A stretch of 64,000 bases of DNA from Rikenella sp031551865 (lineage in GTDB: Bacteria; Bacteroidota; Bacteroidia; Bacteroidales; Rikenellaceae): positions 124,001 to 188,000 of the forward strand of contig JAVBMY010000005.1 of assembly GCA_031551865.1 (NCBI GenBank). The letters are read 5' to 3'. The notes under the pieces are model-generated. The model worked only from the letters and a program-made list of their open reading frames with translations, was not told the DNA's origin and ran no database searches. Made by a program: the position numbers and the translations under genes. This document shows, in pieces, positions 37,977 to 46,201 of this stretch (its first letter is position 1; the number at the start of each line of letters is the position of its first letter).

Positions 37977-38687
37977 ATGAAACTACTGCTGATCAGCAAC
38001 TCGACCAACGCCGGAGAGGCCTACCTCGAATACCCGAAAGAAAACATCCGCCAGTTCCTGGCCGACAGCGGTGTGAAGCGCGTGCTCTTCGTGCCCTATG
38101 CCGCCGTCACCTTCTCGTACGACGACTACCAGGCCAAAGTAGCCGCCCGCTTTACCGAGTTCGGCGTCGAAGTCGATTCCGTACACCGCTACGCTACCCC
38201 TTCCGAGGCCGTGGCTACCGCCGAAGCCATCGTCGTGGGCGGCGGAAACACATTCCACCTCTGCAAAACCATGCAAGACCAAGGGCTGTTCGAACCGATC
38301 CGCCGCCGCGTAACGCGGGAAGGCATTCCATACATCGGCTGGAGCGCCGGGTCGAATATGGCCTGCCCCACGATCTGTACCACCAACGACATGCCGATCG
38401 TCGAACCCTCGTCGTTTTCGGCCTTGGGGCTGATCCCCTTCCAGATCAACCCCCACTACCTCGACGCGCACCCCCAAGGACACGCCGGCGAAACGCGCCA
38501 GCAACGCATCGAAGAGTTTTTGGCCGCCAATCCCGAGGTCACCGTGGCCGGTCTGCGCGAGGGCTGTATGCTCCTGTGCGAGGACGCCAGGCTGAGCCTC
38601 ATCGGGCCGCGCCCGCTGCGCCTGTTCCGCCATGGACAGGAACCACGCGAGATCAACGCCTCGGACGATCTGTCGTTCCTGTTGTAA
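37977..38687 (+). CDS. pepE: Dipeptidase E (peptidase family S51)
   Basis: 236 residues. It cleaves Asp-X dipeptides. The nucleophile serine is in IGWSAGSNMACPT, the histidine in FQINPHYLDA, and an early Gly-rich turn AIVVGGGNTFHLCKTM is typical. The ATG at 37977 (MKLLLISNSTN) is the family start. The frame opens earlier, at 37821, but those 52 residues are not conserved-looking. A class A palindrome with perfect 36-bp arms follows. Confidence 0.94.
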   Translation: MKLLLISNSTNAGEAYLEYPKENIRQFLADSGVKRVLFVPYAAVTFSYDDYQAKVAARFTEFGVEVDSVHRYATPSEAVATAEAIVVGGGNTFHLCKTMQDQGLFEPIRRRVTREGIPYIGWSAGSNMACPTICTTNDMPIVEPSSFSALGLIPFQINPHYLDAHPQGHAGETRQQRIEEFLAANPEVTVAGLREGCMLLCEDARLSLIGPRPLRLFRHGQEPREINASDDLSFLL

Positions 38688-38718
38688 TAAATACCACCAC
38701 ACACGCGGTATGCTTACT

Positions 38719-38810
38719 ATGCCATCCCGAGCGCACAGCCGGAGGACTTCTTCAGAATACAGGTGATCCGTTATTGAAGAAGTCCTCCGGCTGTGCGCTC
38801 GGGATGGCAT
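38719..38810. repeat. Dispersed palindrome, class A, perfect 36-bp arms
   Basis: Arms 38719-38754 and 38775-38810 are exact complements with a 20-base spacer. It starts ATGCCATCCCGAGCGCACAG. The GCACAGCC / GGCTGTGC segment has two extra bases compared with other copies, matched on both arms, and T-to-C in the left end (GCCAT) is matched by GGC in the right. Confidence 0.9.
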
Positions 38811-38841
38811 GCAAGAAATGTAATATTTAAATTCTTTAGAA

Positions 38842-39291
38842 ATGGCCTTACACCTCGAACTGGGTGAGCGCGGCGAAGAAGCCACGGCTACATACCTTGC
38901 GACTCAAGGTTTTGAGGTCGCGGGGCGCCGCGTGCGCATTGGCCGTACAGATATCGACATCGTCGCCTTGCGCGACGGAGTATTGCATTTCGTCGAAGTG
39001 AAAAGCCGCACGTTCAAAAGCGGATACCTTACGGAAAGCAGCCCGGCCGGGAATTCCGGAACTCCCGAAGCCGCAGCACGGCCATATTCCCCGGACTCCT
39101 CCAACCCCCGCCACGACTTCTCGCCTGCCACCGCGGTTATCGGCGGGAAGCTGGAACGGATGGAGCAAGCCGCCGAGCGCTACATGGCGCAGCACAGCCT
39201 TGAGTGCGAGTTGTCCATAGACCTTGCCTCGGTGCTGATCGGCCCGGGCGGCGAGACCCGCATCGACTTTACCGAGGCGGTGAATCGTTGA
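38842..39291 (+). CDS. YraN-family nuclease-like protein (UPF0102)
   Basis: 149 residues. A predicted endonuclease-fold protein. The PD-(D/E)xK-type motif is RIGRTDIDIVALRDGVLHFV, then EVKSR. The N-terminus GERGEEATATYLATQGFEV is typical. An insert of about 35 residues rich in Pro/Ser/Asn (about 60-95) makes it longer than the usual 115-125. The biochemical role in this family is not settled. Confidence 0.92.
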   Translation: MALHLELGERGEEATATYLATQGFEVAGRRVRIGRTDIDIVALRDGVLHFVEVKSRTFKSGYLTESSPAGNSGTPEAAARPYSPDSSNPRHDFSPATAVIGGKLERMEQAAERYMAQHSLECELSIDLASVLIGPGGETRIDFTEAVNR

Positions 39292-39317
39292 GACACATGA
39301 CCGCAATAGCATACATT

Positions 39318-39411
39318 CTGAACGACAGCAAAGGAACTCATCCCAGACCAAAGAGACTCTGCACTTCAAAACGTCCGCAGAGTTCCCTTTCACTACCGCC
39401 CAGGATGACAT
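39318..39411. repeat. Decayed class A palindrome
   Basis: An inner stem GAGACTCTGC / GCAGAGTTC and a right end CCAGGATGACA remain. The left end AACTCATCCCAG is altered. Confidence 0.5.
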
Positions 39412-39412
39412 A

Positions 39413-39452
39413 ACAAGGGTGGGGGCGCCGAATCCGGCACCCCCACCCTTGT
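39413..39452. terminator. Terminator between yraN and the glycosyltransferase gene
   Basis: Near-perfect stem ACAAGGGTGGGGG ... CCCCCACCCTTGT between converging genes. Confidence 0.75.
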
Positions 39453-39479
39453 TTGAATACGAAGAATTCTCCGCCGATC

Positions 39480-40271
39480 TTATTTCAGCCCCTGCCGTTC
39501 CCAGAGTTTGGCGATAGTCAGGAACTTGTAGTTGGCCATCATCCGGGCGTGGATGTAGCCCACCTTGCCGTCGCGAAAACCGCCCTTGAGGACATAGGCC
39601 TTGAAGAAGCGGTGCCAGCAGCGCAGGCGCGCCCCGCAGACCGAATACTGCTTCCCGCTGCGGCGCTCGGCCTCTTTATCCGAATACAAGTCCTGTTTCT
39701 GGAGGATATTCGACAGTGTCGGATTGGTGTAATGGCGGATGGCCAGGTCTTTCCGTTTCTTCGGGATCACAAATACTTCGCCGTCGATCTCAGGCCTGGC
39801 GTGTATGCGGTCGGTAGGCCATTTCGCTTTCGATTTCCGGACCAAGCGTATGTGATAATCCGGATACTCGGCCCGCACAGGCAGTCCCATAAAGTGGTTG
39901 TAGAAAGGGATTTGCAGGGCCACATATCCGCGCTGGTCGGCCGTGGCGACAACAAAATCCCGGATGTACTCCTTCAGCGCGTCGGGCACGATTTCATCGG
40001 CATCGACCATCAGCACCCATTCGTGGGCTGCCGACTGGATGGCAAAGTTCTTGGCCGGTTCGAGGATGCCCCCCGCATAGTCGTGCATCACCACACGGGC
40101 CCCGTACTGCGCCGCGATTTCGAGCGTGCGGTCGGTGCTGTACATGTCGCACACCAGCAATTCGTCAAACCCTTTCAGGGCCTCGAACACTTCGGCGAGC
40201 ATGCGGTCGGCGTTGTATGTCTGGACGAGGGCCGTGATCTTCGGACGCTCCTGTAGTGAGGATTGGGACAT
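39480..40271 (-). CDS. Family 2 glycosyltransferase (WaaE/KdtX-like)
   Basis: 263 residues, cytoplasmic GT-A fold. Motifs are ITALVQTYNADRMLAEVFEA, LLVCDMYSTDRTLEIAAQYG, and the metal site WVLMVDADEIV (DxD-like). A later helix HRFFKAYVLKGGFRDGKVGY matches lipopolysaccharide-core beta-1,4-glucosyltransferases of the WaaE type, also seen in Bacteroidota. It may decorate the LPS core. The ATG at 40271 is chosen. A longer frame runs through the class B palindrome and is not credible. kdsB, 30 kb away, supports a Kdo-containing LPS. Confidence 0.88.
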   Translation of the reverse strand: MSQSSLQERPKITALVQTYNADRMLAEVFEALKGFDELLVCDMYSTDRTLEIAAQYGARVVMHDYAGGILEPAKNFAIQSAAHEWVLMVDADEIVPDALKEYIRDFVVATADQRGYVALQIPFYNHFMGLPVRAEYPDYHIRLVRKSKAKWPTDRIHARPEIDGEVFVIPKKRKDLAIRHYTNPTLSNILQKQDLYSDKEAERRSGKQYSVCGARLRCWHRFFKAYVLKGGFRDGKVGYIHARMMANYKFLTIAKLWERQGLK

Positions 40272-40296
40272 ATAATTTATTCTTCTGATAACATTC

Positions 40297-40382
40297 TCGT
40301 CATTGCGAGGAGAGAAGCGACGAAGCAATCTTCCGGTTCGAGTAGAGGATTTGCTTCGTCGCTTCTCTCCTCGCAATGACGA
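40297..40382. repeat. Dispersed palindrome, class B, perfect 32-bp arms
   Basis: Arms 40297-40328 and 40351-40382 are exact complements (TCGTCATTGCGAGGAGAGAA at the left end), with a 22-base spacer. It lies between asd (upstream on the minus strand) and the glycosyltransferase gene. Confidence 0.9.
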
Positions 40383-40394
40383 ACTGGCGTATGG

Positions 40395-41390
40395 TTATGC
40401 TTTTATAAATCCCTGCTTCAGCAAGTATTGCGCGATCTGCACGGCGTTAGTGGCGGCGCCCTTGCGGAGGTTGTCCGCCACGATCCACATGTTCATTGTG
40501 CAGGGCTGCGAGAAATCGGCGCGCAGGCGGCCGACGAAGACGTCGTCCTTGCCCTGGGCGTTGATCGCCATCGGGTATTCGGCGGCGGCGGGATTGTCGA
40601 CGACCTTCACGCCATCGGCCTTTTCGAGTTCGGTGCGTACCTCTTCGATGGTGAAGTCACGTAGCGTTTCAACGTTGACCGACTCGGAATGGCCGCCTAC
40701 CACCGGCACGCGGATAGCGGTCGGCGACACGAGGATCGAGTCGTCACCGAAGATCTTATGGGTTTCGTTCACGAGCTTCATCTCTTCTTTGGTATAGTCG
40801 TTGTCGGTGAAGCTGTCGCACTGTGGGATGCAGTTGCGGTCGATGGGATGCGGGTAGACCATGTCGCCCTCGATGCCGGCGCGTTCGTTCTCCATCTGGC
40901 GCACGGCTTTCACGCCGGTGCCGGTGATGGCCTGATAGGTCGATACCACGATGCGGCGGATGCCCCAGCGGCGGTAGATGGGCGCAAGGGCCACGAGCAT
41001 CTGGATCGTCGAGCAATTAGGGTTGGCGATGATGCGGTCGTCGGGGGTAAGCTCCGAAGCGTTGATCTCGGGAATGATGAGCTTCTTGGTAGGGTCCATG
41101 CGCCAGGCCGAGCTGTTGTCGACCACATAGGCTCCGGCTTCGGCGAAGCGGGGCGCCCAGTCGAGCGAAGTCTGCCCGCCGGCCGAGAGGATCACCAGTT
41201 CGGGCTTGAGCTTGAGCCCATCCTCGGGGGTGACGACGGTCCACTCGCGGCCGCCGAAGGTTATTTTTTTACCCGCTGACTTTGCAGAGGCGATGGGGAT
41301 CAGTTCGGTTACGGGGAAGTTACGCTCGGCGAGTACTTCCAGCATCACGCCGCCGACGAGTCCGGTGGCGCCAAATACGGCTACTTTCAT
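40395..41390 (-). CDS. asd: Aspartate-semialdehyde dehydrogenase
   Basis: 331 residues. It reduces aspartyl phosphate to aspartate semialdehyde for lysine/diaminopimelate, threonine and methionine. Motifs are VAVFGATGLVGGVMLEVL (NADP loop), the catalytic Cys in IIANPNCSTIQMLVAL, and RVPVVGGHSESVNVE. The start is well placed after a -7 box. Confidence 0.97.
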   Translation of the reverse strand: MKVAVFGATGLVGGVMLEVLAERNFPVTELIPIASAKSAGKKITFGGREWTVVTPEDGLKLKPELVILSAGGQTSLDWAPRFAEAGAYVVDNSSAWRMDPTKKLIIPEINASELTPDDRIIANPNCSTIQMLVALAPIYRRWGIRRIVVSTYQAITGTGVKAVRQMENERAGIEGDMVYPHPIDRNCIPQCDSFTDNDYTKEEMKLVNETHKIFGDDSILVSPTAIRVPVVGGHSESVNVETLRDFTIEEVRTELEKADGVKVVDNPAAAEYPMAINAQGKDDVFVGRLRADFSQPCTMNMWIVADNLRKGAATNAVQIAQYLLKQGFIKA

Positions 41391-41422
41391 TGGTTTGTTT
41401 GTCGCTTAATAAAGGTAAGCTG

Positions 41423-41430
41423 CAAATATA
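41423..41430 (-). promoter_or_regulatory. asd: -7 promoter box for asd
   Basis: TATATTTG on the minus strand, a full match, 33 bases before the ATG. Confidence 0.65.
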
Positions 41431-41507
41431 CGATTATTTCCCTTTTCCTGCACCGACCTTTGCCGGACGTGAGTATGGGCGGTATGGTTGTCCGGTGCCC
41501 GGGTTTG

Positions 41508-42347
41508 CTATCTATTCCACAATCCCCCTTTTTGCTTGGCGTTTCGGGGAACGGTCATCGTAAGATTACTGAGCGTGATCTCCCTGAAACTGCCGTCGTT
41601 CATCGCTGACCGGTAGAAAACCGAGGCCGCCACGGTCACCGGGAGCAAGGCCTTGCCGTTCTCTTCCCGTTCGGTGACCGTCTGGCAATCGGCATACATC
41701 GTGAATTTCCAGGTCTGGCCCGTGACCATCCGTTCGACCCGGACGAGCTGTTTGGTGCTGTCGCCGACATAAAAATGAACCTCAAGCCCGCTCATCATCG
41801 GGTAGGTGAATTTATAGCCTGTGCGGCCGCCGTGTTTGCCGAGGTAATTGTATTTGGGGCGTTGCTCTTCGGGCACGATCCGGTCGACCTGGCTTTTGAT
41901 CCAGTACACCGTCCGGCAGAATTCGCGCATGACTTCGCGCGGCCGGGCGAGCCAATGCCCTATGCCAGTGGTATCGCCCGCGGCGGTCAGGGCGAACTCG
42001 GAATAGAAATAGCTGCCGCTACTCTTGCCGAAGAAAGGTTCATTCTCGCCCTCGAACGTCCCGTTCAGGCTGCGCGTCACCGAATCACCGACCCCTTCGG
42101 TAATGACAAAATCGCCCGTAACGACACATTTCAAGTTATATGGCCAGTGGAGGTCGGAATTTTTCTTCAATATCTTTCGGACATCGGCTTTCACCTCGAC
42201 GGCCTCAGCTTCCTGCGAAAACACGGGTTCCTCGTCGTCCGTGAGCGGCCGGGCAGAAGCCCGGGGCACCGCCAAAGCGCAAAAGCAGGCCGCTATGACC
42301 ACGGCTCTACTGACTCGGTGCATCATCGCTTGTTGTTTTTTCATCAT
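41508..42347 (-). CDS. Secreted protein of unknown function, paralogue 2
   Basis: 279 residues with a signal peptide (cleavage near ASARPL, about 33). The mature N-terminus LTDDEEPVFSQEAEAVEVKA, then DVRKILKKNSDLHWPY, is shared with the gene upstream, as are RPKYNYLGKHGGRTGYKFT and the D-S-T-K turn. The fold is predicted mostly beta, in the style of periplasmic or outer-membrane-associated proteins. I recognise no family. The start overlaps the end of paralogue 1 by 41 bases, so the two are cotranscribed. A second ATG at 42344 is equally likely. Confidence 0.75.
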   Translation of the reverse strand: MMKKQQAMMHRVSRAVVIAACFCALAVPRASARPLTDDEEPVFSQEAEAVEVKADVRKILKKNSDLHWPYNLKCVVTGDFVITEGVGDSVTRSLNGTFEGENEPFFGKSSGSYFYSEFALTAAGDTTGIGHWLARPREVMREFCRTVYWIKSQVDRIVPEEQRPKYNYLGKHGGRTGYKFTYPMMSGLEVHFYVGDSTKQLVRVERMVTGQTWKFTMYADCQTVTEREENGKALLPVTVAASVFYRSAMNDGSFREITLSNLTMTVPRNAKQKGGLWNR

Positions 42348-43242
42348 TGTATTGTTTGATATCCTTATGCCTTTCGGGCATATCGTTCATGACCTTGGTA
42401 CTGCCGTTGCTCATGGTGATCTCGTTGACGTAGCCGCCGGAATAGTTTTCACTGTAGGTCAGCCCGGACACAACCATGATAGGCATCCAGGGCATCCCTT
42501 TGTCGTTGTCTTTCTTGCCCCGGGTGCGGAACACAAAACAATCGGCCACCAAGCGGGAGTCGCGGCGATGGCCGTTCCCATCGTCTATGTCGATCGTCTG
42601 GTCGATCCGCGTGATCTCTTTGGTCGAGTCGCAGACATCCACCACTACAAAATTTTTATACCCCACCGTATCGGCAAAAGTCAGTTTATAGGTAGTCAGG
42701 CCGTCGTGCTTACCAAGGTAGTTGTACTTGGGTTTGTACCTTTCGTACTGGACATTATAAGCGGTCACATTACGGATCCGCGCCAGGGTAAAGCAGAATT
42801 GCCGCAAAGCCGCGCCGGCCGTATAATCCATCACGGTGTACAGCCTCGTCGTATCGTCCGGGGTAGTAAATTCGACCGGATAATGAAAAATCCCCTTGGC
42901 ATGCGCATCCGAAGGACGGCCAAAATAGAGCTGGTTGGCTGCCATCAGTGAGCCTTCCGCCCTGCGGGTGGTAGAATCGGGTATGCCGTGTTCGGAAGTG
43001 AAATCAGCATAGAATCTCAGGTTCCAGCCGTAGGGCCAATAGAGGTCGGTGTTCTTGCGAAAAAGCTTGCGGATATCGGCTTTCACCGTGACGGCGGCGG
43101 CATCCTGCGAAAAAGCGGGTTCTTCGTCGTCGGGCTGCACGGCCCGGGCCGAAGCAGGAGTCGCCGGAAACAAGCCGCACAAGAATAAGAAAAGGCTGAA
43201 CAGGGAAGCCCGGATACAGGCTTCGCGAATAGAATGCTTCAT
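42307..43242 (-). CDS. Secreted protein of unknown function, paralogue 1
   Basis: 311 residues. The signal peptide ends near PASARAVQ (about 32). The shared block QPDDEEPAFSQDAAAVTVKA, then DIRKLFRKNTDLYWPY, and KPKYNYLGKHDGLTTYKLTF identify it as the tandem paralogue of the next gene, with moderate divergence. The open frame begins with TTG at 43248, but the ATG at 43242 (MKHSIREACIRAS) is the sensible start. A 150-base folded leader precedes it. Function unknown. Confidence 0.75.
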   Translation of the reverse strand: MKHSIREACIRASLFSLFLFLCGLFPATPASARAVQPDDEEPAFSQDAAAVTVKADIRKLFRKNTDLYWPYGWNLRFYADFTSEHGIPDSTTRRAEGSLMAANQLYFGRPSDAHAKGIFHYPVEFTTPDDTTRLYTVMDYTAGAALRQFCFTLARIRNVTAYNVQYERYKPKYNYLGKHDGLTTYKLTFADTVGYKNFVVVDVCDSTKEITRIDQTIDIDDGNGHRRDSRLVADCFVFRTRGKKDNDKGMPWMPIMVVSGLTYSENYSGGYVNEITMSNGSTKVMNDMPERHKDIKQYNDEKTTSDDAPSQ

Positions 43243-43268
43243 AACCAATTGGGATTAGGGGTTTACTT

Positions 43269-43365
43269 ACTCCTGTTTATCCGGCCTCTTTCAGATGCCG
43301 GCTACATGCAAAAACCGCGGCCCCTTATGCAAGAGCTATTGCGGAATCGCCGTTAAAACAGGAGT
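43269..43365 (-). promoter_or_regulatory. Folded leader ahead of the secreted paralogue pair
   Basis: On the minus-strand transcript, a closing 10-bp stem (arms 43269-43278 and 43356-43365, ACTCCTGTTT / AAACAGGAGT) encloses a CCGGC / GCCGG hairpin and a GCAA / TTGC hairpin. It sits inside the roughly 160-nt leader between the -7 box (43407-43414) and the ATG at 43242. Confidence 0.45.
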
Positions 43366-43406
43366 GAAAAGGTCTGGCCTATAGCAGGTTGGTTATGAAT
43401 ACGGGG

Positions 43407-43414
43407 CAAAGATA
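43407..43414 (-). promoter_or_regulatory. -7 promoter box for the secreted paralogue pair
   Basis: TATCTTTG on the minus strand, a full match. It predicts a leader of about 160 nt. Confidence 0.65.
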
Positions 43415-43472
43415 GGAATAGATTCGGAATTACAATGATTGGATATACAATTACTTATCAATTCTCCACTTA

Positions 43473-43574
43473 TGTCATCCCGAGCGAAGCCGGGGAACCT
43501 TTTCAATGAAAATACTGTTCGTTACAATTTCTGACAGCATTTGAATAGGTCCCCCGGCTTCGCCCGGCATGACG
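43473..43574. repeat. Dispersed palindrome, class A
   Basis: It starts TGTCATCCCGAGCGAAGCCG and ends CTTCGCCCGGCATGACG. Its interior (CTTTTCAATGAAAATACTG ... TTTCTGACAGCATTTGAA) matches that of the copy at 7054. Confidence 0.8.
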
Positions 43575-43605
43575 ACATGAGAATTAGGAGGCCCAGCCCA
43601 GGGAC

Positions 43606-45999
43606 TTATTGAAAGAACTCTTCACCCGATCCGGCCCCGAGTTCGTCGCCCGCCGATTCGTGGCCGGGGTCGCAGTCGAAATGCACGGCACCGATCGGTT
43701 CGATAAATTTCTCATCGGGACGGATCCCTATGGATTTGTCGGCGTATACTTTTTGCAGGAAAAGCGCATAGATCGGGAGCGCCATGGCGGCTCCCTCGCC
43801 ACCGTATATAAAGTGGATGCTGGGCTCGTCGCCACCGACCCACGCGCCGCCCACGATCCGCGGCGTCACGCCCATGAACCAGGCGTCGGCATTGTTGTTG
43901 GTCGTACCCGTCTTTCCGCCGACCTCGCCCCGGATACCGTATTTATAGCCCAGACGGGAGGCCGTACCTCCGGCCGCCACACCTTTGAGCATGCCCAGCA
44001 TGGTGAAGGCCGTATTCTCGCTGATCGCATCGTGCGACTGCGGCGAGAAGGTCGACAGCACGTTACCCTGTTTGTCTTCGATGCGGGTCACGAAGAACGG
44101 GTCGATATGGATGCCGCGGTTGGCATAGACAGAGAATGCCCCGCACATCTCGAAGAGCGTCACTTCGGGCGTGCCGACGCACACCGCATGGACCGGATCT
44201 ATATAACTGGTGATCCCCATCTTGTGGATCATATCGACTACCGCCTCGGGCGAGCACTGTTTCATGATCCAGGCCGAGTAGTTGTTACGCGAGGCGGCCA
44301 TCCCCCACGAGAGGGGTTTCAGTTCACCGTCGTACTCGGTTTTGCTGGCCTCTTTGGGCGACCAGCTTTTGCCCCCGCCCACTTCGATCGTCACCGGCAG
44401 GTTGGGCACCAGGTAGCAGGGGTTGTAGCCCAGGAAGTCGAAAGCGAACGTATAGATGAACGGCTTGACGGTCGAGCCGATCTGGCGTTTGCCCTGGCGC
44501 ACCATGTCATACTTGAGGTAGCGGAAGTTAGGACCGCCGACATAAGCGTGCACATAACCCGTGGTGGGGTCCATAGCCATGAAGGAAGCACGCATCAGGG
44601 CCTTGTAGTGCAGCACCGAGTCGCGCGGGGTGAGTGTAGTGTCGCGTTCACCGTTGTAGGTGAATACAGTCATCTCGACGGGCACCTCGAACGAACCCAT
44701 GATCTCTTCTTCCGAGGCGCCGTCGGCTTTCATCATGCGGAAGCGCTCGCTCTGCCTGATGGCCCGGTTCATGATGCCGTCGACTTCTTTCTGTGGGATA
44801 CCATAGAAGACCGACTTGTAGTTCTTGCGCTGCAGGTCGAACTTAGGCTGGGCCTCGGTGCGCATCTGTTCGAGCAATGCCTCTTCGGCGTAGCGCTGCA
44901 TGCGCGAGTCGACGGTCGTGTATATCTTCAGCCCGTCTTTGTAAAGGTTATAGGGGGTTCCGTCGGACTTGACGTTTTTGTTGCACCAGCCGTAGAGCGG
45001 GTCTTTCTCCCAGAGGATCATGGCCTGCTCGTAGTCCCAGTCGTTCTGGTATTCGCGGCGTTTGGGCTCGTTCGAGGTCATGTAGAGGCGGAGCATCTCG
45101 CGGAAATAGGTAGCGATCCCCTCGTTGTGCGAAATGGGGTGGTAATCCAGCACGATGGGGCGGGCTTTGTATTCTTCGGCCTCGGCTTCGGTGATATATC
45201 CGGCGGCGGACATGCGGCCGAGCACCGTGTTACGGCGCTGGAGGGCCCGCTCGGGATTCGTTTTGGGGCTATAGCGCGACGGGGCGTTCACCACGCCGAC
45301 GAGCATGGCGGCCTCTTCGGGGAGCAGTTCTTTCGGGGTCTTGTTGAAGAAGGTGCGCGCGGCCGATTTGATACCGAAGGCATTCGAGCCGTACTCCACG
45401 GTGTTGAGATACATCACCACGATCTCTTCTTTGGTGTAGTTGTGTTCGAGCATCACGGCGGTAATCCATTCCTTGAGCTTCGACACGACGAGTTTGCCGG
45501 CTTTGGCGAAAGCGTTACTGCGCACGGTGTCGCGCGGGTAGAGGTTCTTGGCCAGCTGCTGCGAGATGGTGCTGCCGCCGCCCTGTCCTTTGTCGCCCAT
45601 CAGCACGGTCTTGACACCCACACGGGCCAAGCCGGGGAAGTCGATCCCGGAATGCGAGTCGAAACGCGCGTCTTCGGTGGCGATGAGTGCGGCCACCAGA
45701 TAGGGAGAGAGGTCTTTGTAATCGACGTACGAGCGGTTCTGGATAAAGAAGTTGCCGAGGTTCTTGCCGTCGACCGAGATGATTTCGGTGGCGAGGTTGC
45801 TGCGCGGGTTTTCGAGCTCTTCGAAGGTAGGAAGCTTGCCGAAGGCGCCGAAACCGATCAGCAGCAACAACAACAGCAACACGGCCAGCGGCGCCAGCAC
45901 GATGCTCCAGAACACCCAGTTCACCCGGCGACGGTTTTTCTTATCGTTCAGGTAGGCCTGTGAGTTTTTGACTTTTTGTTTGAATGTGGTCTTTGCCAT
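43606..45999 (-). CDS. Class A penicillin-binding protein (PBP1A type)
   Basis: 797 residues. A cytoplasmic Lys/Arg-rich start and one membrane helix (about 31-50) come first. The glycosyltransferase domain (about 70-250) has ATEDARFDSHSGID (catalytic Glu109) and GQGGGSTISQQLAKNLYPRD. The transpeptidase domain (about 400-760) has RQIGSTVKPFIYTFAF (SxxK near 505) and GEVGGKTGTTNNNADAWFMG (KTGT near 696). It polymerises and crosslinks peptidoglycan outside the membrane. The C-terminal tail is acidic and Gly-rich. Confidence 0.96.
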   Translation of the reverse strand: MAKTTFKQKVKNSQAYLNDKKNRRRVNWVFWSIVLAPLAVLLLLLLLIGFGAFGKLPTFEELENPRSNLATEIISVDGKNLGNFFIQNRSYVDYKDLSPYLVAALIATEDARFDSHSGIDFPGLARVGVKTVLMGDKGQGGGSTISQQLAKNLYPRDTVRSNAFAKAGKLVVSKLKEWITAVMLEHNYTKEEIVVMYLNTVEYGSNAFGIKSAARTFFNKTPKELLPEEAAMLVGVVNAPSRYSPKTNPERALQRRNTVLGRMSAAGYITEAEAEEYKARPIVLDYHPISHNEGIATYFREMLRLYMTSNEPKRREYQNDWDYEQAMILWEKDPLYGWCNKNVKSDGTPYNLYKDGLKIYTTVDSRMQRYAEEALLEQMRTEAQPKFDLQRKNYKSVFYGIPQKEVDGIMNRAIRQSERFRMMKADGASEEEIMGSFEVPVEMTVFTYNGERDTTLTPRDSVLHYKALMRASFMAMDPTTGYVHAYVGGPNFRYLKYDMVRQGKRQIGSTVKPFIYTFAFDFLGYNPCYLVPNLPVTIEVGGGKSWSPKEASKTEYDGELKPLSWGMAASRNNYSAWIMKQCSPEAVVDMIHKMGITSYIDPVHAVCVGTPEVTLFEMCGAFSVYANRGIHIDPFFVTRIEDKQGNVLSTFSPQSHDAISENTAFTMLGMLKGVAAGGTASRLGYKYGIRGEVGGKTGTTNNNADAWFMGVTPRIVGGAWVGGDEPSIHFIYGGEGAAMALPIYALFLQKVYADKSIGIRPDEKFIEPIGAVHFDCDPGHESAGDELGAGSGEEFFQ

Positions 46000-46201
46000 C
46001 TTCTGTGTATTGCGTGGCGTACGGAACGCCTTTTATGGGTTTGGTCGTTGGCGGGGGCCTCACAAGCCCCCCTGAGGTTGAACAGGAATGAATCGAAAAC
46101 GAAAGCGCCCCGGTCAAAGTAAATCCGGTTTTCGGTTTCGTCTCCCGTTTTTGGTTTCCGGGCTCCGGATTCCGGTTTCCTTCCGGACCTCCGGGAAGAG
46201 G

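Noticed and set aside
40303..40797. Frames reading through the class B palindrome near asd
   Set aside because: They arise because the repeat has few stops; the text repeats across loci, as expected of non-coding repeats.
43243..43248. TTG start for secreted paralogue 1
   Set aside because: An ATG follows two codons later and begins a normal signal peptide.
43609..45963. 784-residue plus-strand frame opposite the penicillin-binding protein
   Set aside because: An antisense artefact of high-GC codon use; the minus strand carries all PBP motifs.
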